Assembly: GCF_004798865.1 (NCBI RefSeq)
Contig: NW_025336126.1
Location: 1,822,586 to 1,886,585, forward strand
Source: Varanus komodoensis
Lineage: Eukaryota; Chordata; Lepidosauria; Squamata; Varanidae
Direction: 5' to 3'
Length of the DNA stretch: 64,000 bases
Part shown: positions 1 to 30,330 of the stretch, in pieces
Layout: each line of letters opens with the position of its first letter
How positions within the stretch are numbered: the first letter of the stretch is position 1
The notes under the pieces: generated by a model
Seen by the model: the letters and a program-made list of their open reading frames with translations, nothing else
Databases searched by the model: none
Told to the model about the DNA's origin: nothing
Translations under genes and position numbers: made by a program

Positions 1-700
<700 letters not shown>

Positions 701-2790
701 TTTCCCCCCGTTTGCCAGAGGCCACTTCGCCAGCCCTTGCATCGTTCTTCCTGTCTAGCGTTCTCCCAGCTACTGCCGTGTTCCCCAGGGCCTTTCCGTG
801 CTTCCTATCCACCGCCTCTCCTGCTTTCCCACAGTTTTGATGCTGAAACTGCCACTTCATAGGCAAGGCTGGCTCGCCCATGGGGCAAACAAGGTGCATT
901 ACCCAGGAGCACCTGTTCTTTTCGGGACAGCATCCAATCAGGCATGCCTATCTGATCAGACACTGATAAGGGCCTTCAAGGCCACTATGGGATGGGTCTT
1001 GCCTCTTTCACTGCCCTCTGGGAACTGGCGGAATGGACAGCCAGAAGAGAAATGGAGGCAGGCAGTGGCACAGCTAGGACTTGACCATGGGGCTGATATC
1101 TAAGAACCACGCTGCCAGGTCTTGCTCCCCAAACATCCATCCAGAGCACAGCAGGTAATGGTGGTGGCGGCAGACACACCTGGACTCTGCTGCTAGATTG
1201 GCATGGGCAGATAGAGACCTACCTGGGCTGTTGGCCATTGCCACCTTTTTTTAAATGTTTATCAGGTGTGCAGTTGCACAGGTGTGCAGTCTCTTTATCT
1301 GATCTAACATACCAGGCATATGCTAGGCAGAGTCAATTGTAGTATGGTGGTGTAGGGAGTGAAGAGAGCAATGTTCACTGGGAGTTTCACATCTGAAATT
1401 GCACACTTGACTATTTAAGAGTGTTACCCCAGAAGACCCTATAAGCTCTCGGGGTAAGATGACCCGGCTACACCACTGGGGGCAGAGGGAGCAACTTAGC
1501 AGGATAAACACATCTTGTACAGTTAAGGCGCAGCAGTGTAGGTTGTTTGACAGCAGTTGCAGCTTTAGGCTGGCCCCATTAGAATTGCCAGGTCTTTATG
1601 TGAAGCCTTGCAAATAAGTTAAGTACTCTTTTATCACCTAATTGTCCCAGGTGTGCAAGTCATTTGTGGCATGCCCACAGCCTGCAAAAGCAAAACATAA
1701 ACATTTGCCAAAGAAAAAGTCCCTGCTTTGTTGCCTAGAGGCCATTTTAATTGCCACCACAAGCTCCTTTCCAGAGCTGCAAGTGCGAGTGGAATTGCTG
1801 CATTTCCAACCCTTGCTGCTTGGGGCAGCTTGGCCTCAAACCTGGAGGTAGTGCCTGCTCCCTTAAAAGCCTACTGTGGGCAATGGAATTCACCCACGGC
1901 ACAGTCCACCCCACTGCTCTGTCCTCCTTTCTTGTCTGTTATGGGGCAAGAATAGAACCTGGTAGAGAAAGAAAGTGGCTGAACCTGAATGGGCTGTAGC
2001 AGTTCACCCCTATCATCGGATGCCATGGCCACCTTCTCTGTTTTCTGAGCCTTTAGCAGATGCTACTGGTACTTCGTCAAGCTTTGCTCTTCCTGCTGGC
2101 TGCCTTCTAATTTTCCTAAGATTGGAGGAATTCACTGCAGCCTTGAGCTGCCTCCACACACTTTCCTCTAGTCACCCAAAGAAGGCCCAGCATTCCACGA
2201 TTCCTTTGCATTTCTTACCTCATGGCTGTCCTGGAAGGCACCCGGGGGCACCAGCTACCCACTTTCCTCGCTGTTGTCATAGTGCAGGTCCCCAACCTGG
2301 GCTCTGTTTTGCTGGCAATTTTGGGCCATTTACTCTTTTCCTTTTGCTCCCTGAGACAGGGTATGTGCACACATGTATGTATTAGCCCAAGCCAGAATGA
2401 CTAATCACTGAGGATGATAGGAGTTGTAGTCAAAAAATGAGGATGATACCCAGTTGGAGAAGACTACCCTACACCTCTGTGGCTTCAAGATGCCACTGCG
2501 TATGTATGTCCACTCGTGTGTGTGTGCATGTGTGCACGTGTGCGCGCACGGGCACACAAGTGTGCAAGGGTTTGACTCCTATATCCCATTTCTTGGGGAT
2601 GCCTCCTTTTTATTCAGTGTAATTAATGGACTCTTCCCACTGTGCCTGTAATTTCTCACCCAGTCTTTTTCTCTGTGTAAGAACATGAACAACAAAAAAC
2701 CTAACTTAAAAAATAAAATGTTTAACAAATCAATTTACTAAAAGGGTTTAAATTAAAAAAGCATTTTGAATAAAACTCAGCAATGTGTGA
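701..2790 (+). other. CCDC106: Probable CCDC106 3' UTR
   Basis: No convincing coding exon follows the stop. The first good polyadenylation hexamers are AATAAA at 2712-2717 and 2769-2774, the second followed by a GT/T-rich stretch that suits a cleavage site near 2790. A TG/CA-rich low-complexity tract lies at about 2510-2560. A shorter 3' UTR ending on a variant hexamer cannot be excluded. Confidence 0.45.
2769..2774 (+). terminator. CCDC106: Candidate polyadenylation signal of CCDC106
   Basis: AATAAA followed about 20 bases later by a TGTGTG/TTTTTG stretch. A second hexamer lies at 2712-2717. Assigned by position only. Confidence 0.4.
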
Positions 2791-2874
2791 TTTTTGTCCT
2801 TCATGTAAGTTTGGGGGTTTTTTCATTGGTATAGTTGCTGCAAAAAGGGCTATTTGTGGCTGGTGAAGAGTGAA

Positions 2875-3015
2875 CAAGGATTTGCAAGACCAGGTTCAAA
2901 TCCTCTCTGGGAGCCCCTGGATTAAATAGGGGTTTTACTCACTTTCAGTTCTGTTTGTAAAATTGGAATATTAATATCTCTCATAAATGAGATAATTATT
3001 GTGAAATACATCTCA
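2875..3015 (+). repeat. MIR/CORE-SINE-like old SINE fragment
   Basis: The block carries a B-box-like GGTTCAAATCC and later a GTAAAATTGGAATATTAATA stretch followed by AAATGAGATAAT, the order seen in MIR-type SINEs. It is heavily diverged, so the family name is tentative. Confidence 0.35.
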
Positions 3016-3981
3016 ATAGGCACAACTGAAATTGGTGTTAATGAAGAAGATTTAAGGGATTGCTTCTGAAGGTGAGCAAGAATGCAAATATTTGACTTAA
3101 ACAAAATACCTCCATGGAGCACAACAGAATGAGACAAAAACTGGAGATCACTGCATTGGTACAATAGAAAAAAATCCAAAAGTAACAGTAAGGTATTACT
3201 TTTAGAAGAAGCTTTGAGAAGATCACAAAGAAATGGGCAGGGTTTTGGGTTCCTAAGAACTTTCCAGGCTGGATCTGAACAGTCGGAGCAGAGGGTGGGG
3301 AGAGAAAGAAACTGCTGAGCACGCAGGAAAAGATGTATGGAAGTCTTAACAGCGTAGTCAATTTCGTTCAATGGGAGTTAGTGCTGGGTAAATGTGCATA
3401 GCATTTCAACCAAGATGGAATGGGGGGAAGATGCTACACTCCCAATTAGGTTATGTTTGGTAAGGAAAGAGTGCAAGTTGCAGGAAAGGTTATGGCAGCT
3501 CCCCCTTAGAAAGTAAAAATGCCAGTAAGTTTTTAGGCTCCATTTTTAGCAATCAATTGAAAGAGGTGTAAAGGAGAAGGGTATGAATAATAGCGGCTGA
3601 CCCCTAGCTCTAGAGAGAATACTGCAACATGTGAATGACATCAGAACAATGCAGAGCTGAAGTCTGCACCAAACCTGGCAGGCAGATTTAGCTAAACTGT
3701 CAGTGCATTCTTGCAGAATCTCTCCCCCATTTCTTGTCACCCACCCATCCTGATACATGTGCACACACCCCATCCTCTCTAACCCCTCTGAATGCTCCCT
3801 AAAGTCCTTTTCTAAGTTCACTCTTAGTACCTTGGAAGAGAGCCACTGTAGTTCTCCCCCCTCGCCAGGCTGCAAGGTTCAGCCACTCTGAAGAGTCTCA
3901 GCTCTAAGGTTGGAGTTGCTTTTTGACCTCTGCTGGCACTCTTTAAAAAACCCTATGGCCCTCTAGACTGCTATTTAACCC
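3016..3981. other. Intergenic sequence, nothing recognised
   Basis: Mixed-composition spacer. Open frames here (longest about 149 codons on the minus strand at 2922-3371) have no recognisable motif, no codon bias and no splice context. Confidence 0.5.
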
Positions 3982-4211
3982 CATCATCTAATGAGAAGGG
4001 ACTCATTGGAGAAGACCCTGATAATGGGAATGATTGAAGGCAAAATGAGAAGGGGCCAGCAGAGGTCGAGGTGGCTGGAGGGGTCACTGGGAAGGTGGGT
4101 AAGGGGTTGGGGGGACTCCGGGGGATGGTGGAAGCCAGGAGAGCCTGGAGGATTGTTGCCCGTGGGGTCGTGAGGAGCCGGACACAACATTGTGACTAAA
4201 CAACTACACAA
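3982..4211 (+). mobile_element. BovB (RTE-clade LINE) 3' end fragment
   Basis: The stretch beginning GGAGAAGACCCTGATAATGG, continuing through ATTGAAGGCAAAATGAGAAG, GGCCAGCAGAGG, GAAGCCAGGAGAGCCTGG and GGGGTCGTGAGGAGCCGGAC, and ending ACTAAACAACTACACA, follows the BovB 3' terminus block by block. The encoded remnant (SLEKTLIMGMIEGKMRRGQQ) is the tail of the reverse-transcriptase polyprotein. It is a 5'-truncated insertion of about 230 bp, as is usual for LINEs. BovB is abundant in squamates, ruminants and a few other lineages, so this is the best single clue to the organism. Confidence 0.85.
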
Positions 4212-4484
4212 TTCACAAGAAAATCCGAAGGACATCAAAATACAGCCTCTATTGAAGTATGTAGAAATGCTAGTGTATCAATAAAACCTTATAGTCAAGT
4301 AAAATGGATACAACACCACAATTATACAGACTGGGCAGCACAGGGAAAACTGGGTAGAGAAATGGGTCTTCAACTGATGCCTATAGCATGATAGTTTGTG
4401 TCTCCTGAATACCAGGAGGGAATTTTGAGGCATTTTGTTGTGGTGCCTTCAGGTAGTTTCTCAAATTCCCAAAGCAGCCCTGGG

Positions 4485-4622
4485 TCCAAAAAGGCTGGTG
4501 ATCCCTGCTCTGGATGTCAAATTCAACCTGTCATTATTCCCAGCCTGCATGACCAATTTTCAAGGATTATGGGAACTGTAATCCCAACATCTGCAAACCT
4601 TAGGTTCCCCACACCAGGACTA
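4485..4622. repeat. Degenerate palindromic DNA-transposon-like repeat
   Basis: Carries the family signature of ATTATGGGAACTGTAATCCCA flanked by TGGTGATCCCTG and TTAGGTTCCCCACACCAGG ends. It is a decayed copy of the short foldback repeat found many times in this window (clear copies at 33561, 43971, 46298, 52308). Confidence 0.4.
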
Positions 4623-5019
4623 GACCATACCCTACAATGAAAGGTGCTTCAGGCATCTTTGCGACCTTACATGTCCGTATTTCGGCAAGAGCAACAGATG
4701 AGTTCTGGATGAAATTAATCGTATTTCTGCTTCTCATGCTGCAATCTTAAAAACACTGTGTAACTCAAGCCTCCCTACTGCAGCGTTAGGAATAGGGAAG
4801 CCTTATAAAAGCCATTTAAATATTGATTGTTGACTTAGGAAGTGAAGATTAAGGATCAAATTAATTGAGTTTTTAAAATTAATTTCCTGCCTCCTTTTAC
4901 ATCACATTCTCCACGTGGTTAGTAAGGCCTGCCTTTTTCAGCTTCATTCTCTTCAAGATTTAGTCTCTGTTAGAGGAAGGCCAGAATATAAACCGAACAC
5001 AATAATCTCTCTCTCCGCC

Positions 5020-5550
5020 CCATCCCCCGAAGACGTAGACTGGCGGGGGCTCAAAGGCAAGAACTCTGCCGGATGCAGCCGAAGGGCGTCCAGCGGAAAC
5101 GTCCGAGTACCGGAGCCAATCGGGAAGGATTCAGGAGCAACCGTCGCGTTTTGTTTCTCTTTTTCTTTTTTCAAAGCAGGCGTCCGAAGGGAGGAGTCAA
5201 GCGCCTGCCTCGCTTTGGAAAGGGGGCGGTGACGTTACCGGAAGTACCCGAACGGCTTCGGGAAACTTTGGGGCAACCTTTCCCGAGCGCTTATGGGAAT
5301 ACCTAAAAAAAGTGAGAGGAAGAGAATTGTTAGACTGAGGGGGAGGATCCCGAGCACGTTTCGAAAGGGCCTTCCGGAGATAGCCGAGTGTTTCCGCTAG
5401 CGGCCGAAGTCGCCACCGGAAGTTGCCGAAGTCAAAGGAAGGCGCTGCTGCGGCCTACTGCGTGAGGAGCTGCTGGTTAGCCAGGGCCATTGGAGTAGTC
5501 AGCGAGGCCGCGTTTGGCCTGTCCTCCTTATCCCTCCCTCCTCCGGCACC
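5020..5550 (+). promoter_or_regulatory. U2AF2: U2AF2 CpG-island promoter and 5' UTR
   Basis: CpG density rises sharply from about 5020 and stays high into the first intron (to about 6100). Two perfect ETS/GABP-type sites ACCGGAAGT lie at 5237-5245 and 5415-5423, and a CRE-like TGACGT at 5230-5235 abuts the first. No TATA box is placed near a plausible start. This is the usual architecture of a housekeeping splicing-factor promoter. Transcription probably starts between the ETS sites and the ATG at 5551; the exact start cannot be read from sequence. Confidence 0.7.
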
Positions 5551-23719
<18,169 letters not shown>

Positions 23720-24108
23720 CCCGGCCCTGAGCCTGGCCTGGGGGTGTTTTGAGGAGGCAGGGGCAGCTCGCTGGCCGGAGAGGCTCCTTTAGCAGCATAG
23801 CCTGTTTATATTTTATGGCCAAAATCCCCCATATTTTTTTCTTCGAATTGACCCAATTCCTTCCTTTTCTATCCCTGCCTCCCCACATCCCATGGTTTCG
23901 CAGTGATGGTTACTCTGTAGTAATGTTGTCTTTATTCCCATATCCCCTCCCCGCTTCTCTGATGTTTCTGATTTTGCTAAGAGGAGATTTGCTCTCAAAA
24001 AGAAGGGCCCATTTTGTTGTATTTTCCTTTCCTCTGCGCTGTGTGTGTGGGCAACTATTTCTCTAGCATTGTCTCTCATAATTAAACATTTTTTCCAATT
24101 CCCTGGTG
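23720..24108 (+). terminator. U2AF2: U2AF2 3' UTR with polyadenylation signal
   Basis: A compact 3' UTR. The hexamer ATTAAA lies at 24081-24086 (within CATAATTAAACATT), followed by a T-rich and then GGTGTC stretch, so cleavage is likely near 24100-24108. No earlier AATAAA or ATTAAA is present after the stop. Confidence 0.7.
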
Positions 24109-24894
24109 TCATTGGGACCTTTTCCTATTTGCTTTAAAGAAAACATGGGTGTGAGATTACGCAGGTCCTAGCCAAAAACAGTCAGTATAGATGTTTGTTA
24201 CATCAGAACTTAACATACCTAATTGTGCAGAGACGTAACGCTAGGTCCCATAAGCAGAAGACAGCAAAACTATAAATTTTAAATAGTTCCCGGGTGAGCT
24301 AGTTGTATTGGTAGGGTATCCAGAATCTGACTATGCCTGAAACATTCTTGCCGCTCCTGTGCTCTGTAATTCAGAAGCTGGATAAATCTACCACTACAGC
24401 ATCACGTGGTTGTTCTGTCCCTGGGCCTGCACCATTTTGTGGGCAATCTGTACAGCTTCACCATCTTAGGATTTTGGTTGTTCATCCACAAACTGTCTCA
24501 CATTGCACACAGTAATAGTTGCCTTCTTGGGCTATGTAGTGAGGTGCAGAAAGGCAGTCATTGGTGGGTTTGGGCTGACTGGAAAGTCAATATACATGGC
24601 TGTGTGTATCTGTCATTTTTCAGAAACATCAGCTTTCCAGATACCTCAATTGTTACTCCATAAGTAAATGTCCAGTCCTGTAGCTATGAAAAGAAAGTGT
24701 CTGGGCACTCTATGCTGAAACTGAGTAAGTTTTACTGATTTTTCACTGCCCTTTATACCTGCTTTTTCTCGACTTTGACTAACAGCAACATAAAACAATA
24801 GTATGATTGCTTATCTCAAACTATTTGTACAAGTTGCAGCATTCACTTTTTCTTGCTGCAGAATTTGTGGTTGCTATACTGAGGAATCCTGATG

Positions 24895-25015
24895 TGTTAT
24901 TTTTCCTACACTATCCAATAGCCAAAGCTGTCTGGGCAGTTTACAGTAATGCATAAAATACAGTATAAAATATAGGTAACAACAAGAATATCAAAATCTT
25001 ACTGGAAATTTTTTA
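24895..25015 (-). repeat. CR1-type LINE 3' tail, minus orientation
   Basis: TGTTATTTTTCCTACACTAT, CCAATAGCCAAAGCTGTCTG and GGCAGTTTACAGTAATGCAT are the reverse complement of the gene-end motif (AGAGAGCTT..GGTTATTGGG..GGTAT) seen in plus orientation at 36165-36222. Confidence 0.55.
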
Positions 25016-25122
25016 AGCCAAATTTAAAACGAAATTGTATTGTGCCGTGCCAATATAGTTTATGTAAGTTAAAACTAAAATGGCATCTCAGTAAGGATAA
25101 GGCGCTTAGAAGAATTTATCTT

Positions 25123-25214
25123 GTAGCCTGATCCTGTACATGCTTACTTGGAATTAAATCTGTTTTGATCAGGAGAGATTAGTTCTAACTAATCACATGT
25201 AGGATTGCAGCCTA
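25123..25214. repeat. Short MITE with GCAATCCTA-type ends
   Basis: Begins GTAGCCTGATCCTGTACATG and ends ACATGTAGGATTGCAGCCTA, inverted ends around a CTTACTTGGAATTAAATC core. Same family as 15400 and 16426. Confidence 0.55.
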
Positions 25215-26044
25215 AGATTTGAAAGGTAGCCCAGCAGGAGTTGGTCTAAAAGCATTTAGCTACATGGTCTTAAGGATATACAAAGCAAAAACTGCATATG
25301 GAAAATGTAATTAGCAAGCAATTAATTAAAAAACCTGTTTAAGGCCCGGAAGTACGGCACATTTCCCATTATTGGTAGGAATAAAGGAAAAGACCATGTT
25401 TGAACACTAGCAGCCTGCAAAAATATATGTTAAGCAAGCTTGATTTTTTTGGTGAGGCTATCTCTTGGATCTTTGTTTTAGAGTGCCTCCCCTCAAGCTG
25501 GCCTTGCCTTGAAGCACACAAGAAAAGAAGTCGGGGGACTATGGAAAAGTAATTCTTCCTATATTTGTGCTTTAAGTTAGTACTTTTAACATATAGAATT
25601 CCCTCCCTCTCAGAAGCTTTTGAGAACTGCGGTTTTGTAGCAAACAATACAACTCAAATGGATTTTGCAGTTGCAAAACTGATTCCATGCCTTAGATGGA
25701 GCTATGGAAGGTATGGCTATTACTAGAGTTGTGCTTGAAATGGATTGCTGGGGACTGCCATTTTCACAACTATCTTCTGTACCAGTTTATTGTGAAAACT
25801 CCATCTGCTTAACATAACCTGAACCTGTAGAGGCTAGGTAACTTTTAGTTTCCACAGATTGTTGAACAATTGCAAATCCCCCCCAAATCCTTGGTTGTAG
25901 GAATCCTTGCCTTCATAGGACTATGACCTCTAACTCTGCATTGAAGTTACAACATTCCTGAAGCAGTGGAATATAAATTGTTGAGCTTGCTGTACATTTG
26001 TATTGGTGGTCCTTCCTTCACCCACCTCCATTGTCAGAACACTT

Positions 26045-26265
26045 TTTAAATTACGTTATTTATCCTGTCCTTCCTTCAAGAAGTTCAGTATATCTTGGGT
26101 GGTGTTCACCCATCCCCAGTTTTATCTGTACAAGAGTGCTGTGAAGTAGGTCAAGAGGGGAGATGGTGGACTGGCTGAAGTCACTGGTGAGCTTCATGGC
26201 TGAACAAGAATTTGAACCTGGGTTGCCTAATCTGACACAAACTACTATACCTCACAGGCTAGAAG
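26045..26265 (-). repeat. L2/SINE-type interspersed repeat, minus orientation
   Basis: TTATTTATCCTGTCCTTCCT, AAGAAGTTCAGTATA, then AAGTAGGTCAAGAGG, GGTGAGCTTCATGGCTGAAC and TTTGAACCTGGGTTGCC: the same order of blocks as the copies at 16842, 50945 and 58925. Confidence 0.5.
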
Positions 26266-26344
26266 CCATAACTGAAATCATTGTTGCTCCAGCAAAGCAA
26301 ACTTCCTTTCGATATGTTTTAAGTCAATGAGGTGGAGAGCCTAA

Positions 26345-26690
26345 CAGCCTGCTCATGCAGCCCATCCTACAGAGGCCCTTTCTGCCCCACCAACATCTGA
26401 ATTGCACTTCGTTAAATCAGGGAAAAGTGCCTTCTCTGTGACTAGGCTTATGTGGAATTCCCTGTGAAGGGAGGTCCATCTTTGTCTGCTTTCAACGCAA
26501 ATACACTTTGGCAGGCATTTTGACATCTGCGCTTCTACTTGGGATCTCCCTGTCACATTAGAATTGGAATATCATGTACTGCCCCTTTTCTAGTCCTACT
26601 GATTCCCTTGTCTTTTTTGGGGGGGGGCGGCGGGGGGACGGGTTTCTTACTGTTTTTAAAAGTTGCTTATATGTAAGCTGCATGCAGCAT
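26345..26690 (+). repeat. LINE (CR1/L2-type) 3' end fragment
   Basis: AAAAGTGCCTTCTCTGTGAC, ATGTGGAATTCCCTGTGAAG, GGAGGTCCATCTTTGTCTGC resemble the coding/3' portion of reptile CR1/L2 LINEs (GAGGGCCTTCTC..GTGGAATGCCCTCCC pattern). Strongly decayed. Confidence 0.4.
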
Positions 26691-28595
26691 TTCTTTTAAT
26701 GGAAAGTTAGGATAATGCTTTGCCTTTGCTCTTTGTCAGAGTCCTGGAAAAATATTTTTAAAAATTCAAGTCCTTTTCTTTTTTAAAAAAAACTCAATTA
26801 TAATTAGAAATTATAAACAATGTCAGCTTGGTCTTTTTATGTATATACATTTATTGGCATACTTAATCCTAGCCATGCCAACTAGGTTTTGTTGGACAGC
26901 TTTGTGAGAATTTCACCATATGATGGGAACTTCCACTGCGCCCGTCTGCTAACAACACACGAGAGTATAAAGGTGAGAGGGGATATGTAACTTCTTTCAG
27001 GAATGACACTGCGTTGGGCAGATAGTTTCCACATGGATGACTATGCATGGACAGTATGGCTTGGATGAAAAACAGGAGGAGCAATTTATTGTGTGAAGAC
27101 TAAAATGTGATGGGAGGTTACATGTCGCTACATATTACGTAATGGTATCCAACTTGTCCTAACTGTACTATGTGTTCTAGCTAAAATAATTCTTTTGTAT
27201 AGCAGAAAGGACCATGGTAGGTCTTTATTCTCTACCTTCCATCTGTGAGTACTGGTTAGGAAGACAAAACCTAACAGTTACTAGGTTCTATTTTCAAAAT
27301 GAGACATTTGTGCTTTTTTGTCTCATTAGCGCAGCTTGAATCCTGCAGTCTGTCTGGCACCTAGTGAGTTCAATCTCATTATGTCTGCATAACTCCTTCT
27401 GCACTCCTTGAGATCATTATACACTGCAGACTTTGGGCATCCTATTATTCCTGTCTGGTCTTTGCCTCCTGCATCTGTTTTGCCCTCTATCCAGGGTGGT
27501 GAAGTTCTACAGAACTCAAAAGCTTATCATTTTTGACATTTTTGCTGATCCTAATAAAAGTATTACCATATTTTGGCTTCTGATGTTTTTCTAATGTTTT
27601 AATGCTTTTCTAATGGCCCCAATATAGCTACCTACAACTATACAGTTTTAACACTGGTCTTACTTAGAAACCCTGGCTACTGTAGTTCTATGAGCATTGT
27701 TGCCTCATCTTTCTACAGCTTAGATAATCGTGTGGGGTTAAGAACAGTGAAATTCTTACAACTACGTCATATGCCAATTTACATAGTTCTTGGGGTGAGG
27801 AGAGAAGGTCTCAGGAGCAAAGTACACATGCTGGTTTAGGCCTGTCATCTAATTTACTCATTTATATAGGAGGCAGGAAATGTCTGCCATAGCAAATGAA
27901 GGTTTTGTTATACTTAATATATGTTGAGCCTATAAAATAGAGATTCAGAATTCTGATCCCAATGTATTTTACCTTTAGTAATATGCAGCACTTCGAGATG
28001 TCCCACTGACATCAATATGAAATATTTACTGAAGGTGGTGGGTTAAGATATTCAACTTGGACTGTTTCTATAAGAGCCCCTGTCAACTTTCATTGCTGCA
28101 AAAACATGTTTGCAGAAGAAATGGGAGCGCTGTTCTTTTACATTCAGGGAAGGTGTTTAAAAGTCCTGCAGGCGAGGAGCTGCCAATGTCATTTAGTTAC
28201 AGAGAATAGAATTGCAGAAGAAAATCCAGGACATCTCAATTAGCCTTCTGTTCTGATTTTGAATGTAAAGCAGCAGATTAATTCTAAACAGATGGTCCAA
28301 TGCTTGGTTGTTTTAGGTGGCAATTTTTTTCTTCATCCCTGAGACTAAACTCCCAGTACAAAATATAGAAATCATGTACTTTAAAATACTTCAAAGGTAA
28401 AGATTGCCACCTGATGCAAAGGACAAAGAATCAATGCATGGTTCTTGAATACTTCAGGGCAACAGTGCTGTGTCCTCCACTGGACAGTATTTCGTATGGG
28501 AGACCCCTGATTGGAAAACCCGATTAGCCTTTGCATCAGTTCTAATGAGCCATAGCAATGAATCATATTGCAAGGCTATCAAGCCCTTTTAGTCC

Positions 28596-28728
28596 AAGGG
28601 TGGGCACCTTATATGCCAAAACATACAGAGGGCCACAACTCCTATCATCCCTATCTAACAGGCAATTGTGAGGGGTGATGGAAATGTTAGGCCAAAATAC
28701 CTGAAGGGCCACATGCTGCCTGCCCCAT
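28596..28728. repeat. TIR element of a second foldback family (GGGTGGGCACC ends)
   Basis: The left end AAGGGTGGGCACCTTATATG and right end AGGGCCACATGCTGCCTGCC are inverted relative to each other, and the arms CACAACTCCTATCATCCC and AGGGGTGATGGAAATGTTAG also pair. Relatives: 51107-51236 and a fragment at 53610-53690. Confidence 0.45.
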
Positions 28729-29599
28729 ACATATTCTGCAATATTGGGATAAAGGAACATACTGGGATTAGCAGCCTCGTTGCAGGGGAGGTTAGCTATT
28801 AAACAACTGGTGCACTTCGTGAATTGTGACTGGGCTTAGCACTTCTGTCGTGATTGCTTTCCAGTTTGAACCTAAATGTTTTATGATTAAGCAATGAGAT
28901 GTGTACTTCATCACAGCATGCCAAGGGATTAAAACAATGCAGCTCTGCTCCCATAACTCATGTCCTGTTACTCCTTTTAATTTTTACTGAAAGGAAGTTC
29001 ATGCTATATGTTCCTGTGCCTGTTATGTATACATCTGAGGTGTGCATACAAATATCAGTGTGTGCCTTTCATATTTCATGAACTGAACTATTCCTGTCTC
29101 TTTCCTTTGTAACCATCTACAGAGGTGTGAACTGGGAATGACACTTTCTGTATCGGATGAAATGTGGGCTCTTTTTAGGAAAGGTTGTGCTACAGTAAAT
29201 CAATCTATTAGACTTCAAAATCCGTGTGTGTGGAGGGGCACTTTGGAAATATTTTGCCACTGGAAAAACTGTCCTGGTTTCCACAAAATGGTTGCCATGG
29301 GAGACGTGTCAAAGTATACAAGTAACTTTATGCCTAAAAGTGCAAGGCAGGGGCACAGCCTGAGCCCCAACACGTTAAACAATTCGCTGGAACTCCCACT
29401 TACCAACACCAACGGAACCTATTTCACAGCAATCCCAGCAATAAAAATATTTTTAAGTTGTGGGGTAGGGCACCTTGGTGGGCGCTGGAAAAGTGTCTGC
29501 TGGTTGCATTAGTGTCCACGGGAAACACTTTTCTGCTTCCTGTTTTCCACACCACCGTGATCGCCGGTTTCTCAAATTGGGCTTAAGCAATTATTTAGA

Positions 29600-30330
29600 C
29601 GTTCTGGACAAGCATAAATCGAATAACACGGGGCGGGGCAGCACAGATCCCCCCCCCCCGCCCCGTAGAGTGTCTTTCGCAGCATTCTGAATGCTTCTGC
29701 CGCGGCAGTCCAGAAGTAAAAAGCTACAGTCAAATAGCGGATATCAAATAAAATCCGGGTGTGAAGTCTGCGTAAAATGCTTGCATTTTTTCATCGCTTA
29801 GTTCAGAGCCTTCTCTCTGTACTTCTCCCTTTCTTCTGTTATTGATTTCCTATCTACTCGTATTGTATTATCTCTATGACACAGGAAGTGGCGATCATAG
29901 ATGCAGCCGCCAAAGGAAAAGGGTGCGGGCGGAAGTGGGGGCAATCTGGAGGCGGAAGTCACAGGCCTTGTGTTCCGGTTCCGGTTCCGTTTTGCAAGGA
30001 ATCCTCCCGGCGCTGCCGCCGCTGCCGCATCTGCCCCGCGCGTCGAGAAGGGCCCGGACCCTTCGGGAGGGCCATAGAGAGGGGACTGGATAGAGCGGCT
30101 TTCTCTGTGTCTGGATTTCTCTGCATTGCCTGGGAGACGGGAAAGCCCGGGGCGAAGTCCTCTCCAAGACTGGACCAGGCCGAGGTTTTCCAAAGGGGCG
30201 AAGCCTGAATCGCCTTCTCCCTGAAGCCTGAACCCTTCTCCCTCCCTCTCATCCGCTCGACTCGGAATTTACCGTTACTCCTGAAGCGTGCCCTGACATC
30301 TGACCCTCGGTCTCGACCCTGGACTGGTCC
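29600..30330 (+). promoter_or_regulatory. EPN1: Probable EPN1 CpG-island promoter and first exon
   Basis: CpG density is high from about 29890 to 30310. ETS-type sites GCGGAAGTG (29929-29937) and GCGGAAGT (29952-29959), and a triple TTCCGG/TTCCGT at about 29973-29990, lie at its start. Upstream at 29628-29666 is an inverted GC-box pair. No TATA box. The island sits between U2AF2 and the first EPN1 coding exon, so it most likely drives EPN1 with a non-coding first exon. Open frames of 83-131 codons across it have no recognisable protein motif and are attributed to GC bias. Confidence 0.55.

Larger units (their letters stand above)
24109..29600. other. Intergenic region between U2AF2 and EPN1
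   Basis: About 5.5 kb with no recognisable gene. It carries an inverted LINE tail, a short TIR element, an L2/SINE-type repeat, a LINE 3' end and a second-family TIR element, annotated separately. 27100-28590 and 28730-29600 show nothing recognised. A G-rich tract lies at about 26620-26640. Confidence 0.55.

Noticed and set aside
2922-3371. 149-codon minus-strand frame
   Set aside because: No motif, AT-rich spacer, no promoter or splice context.
29798-30252. Several open frames across the EPN1 CpG island
   Set aside because: Arginine/proline/alanine-rich translations expected from CpG-rich DNA; no motif and no splice support. Kept as promoter.
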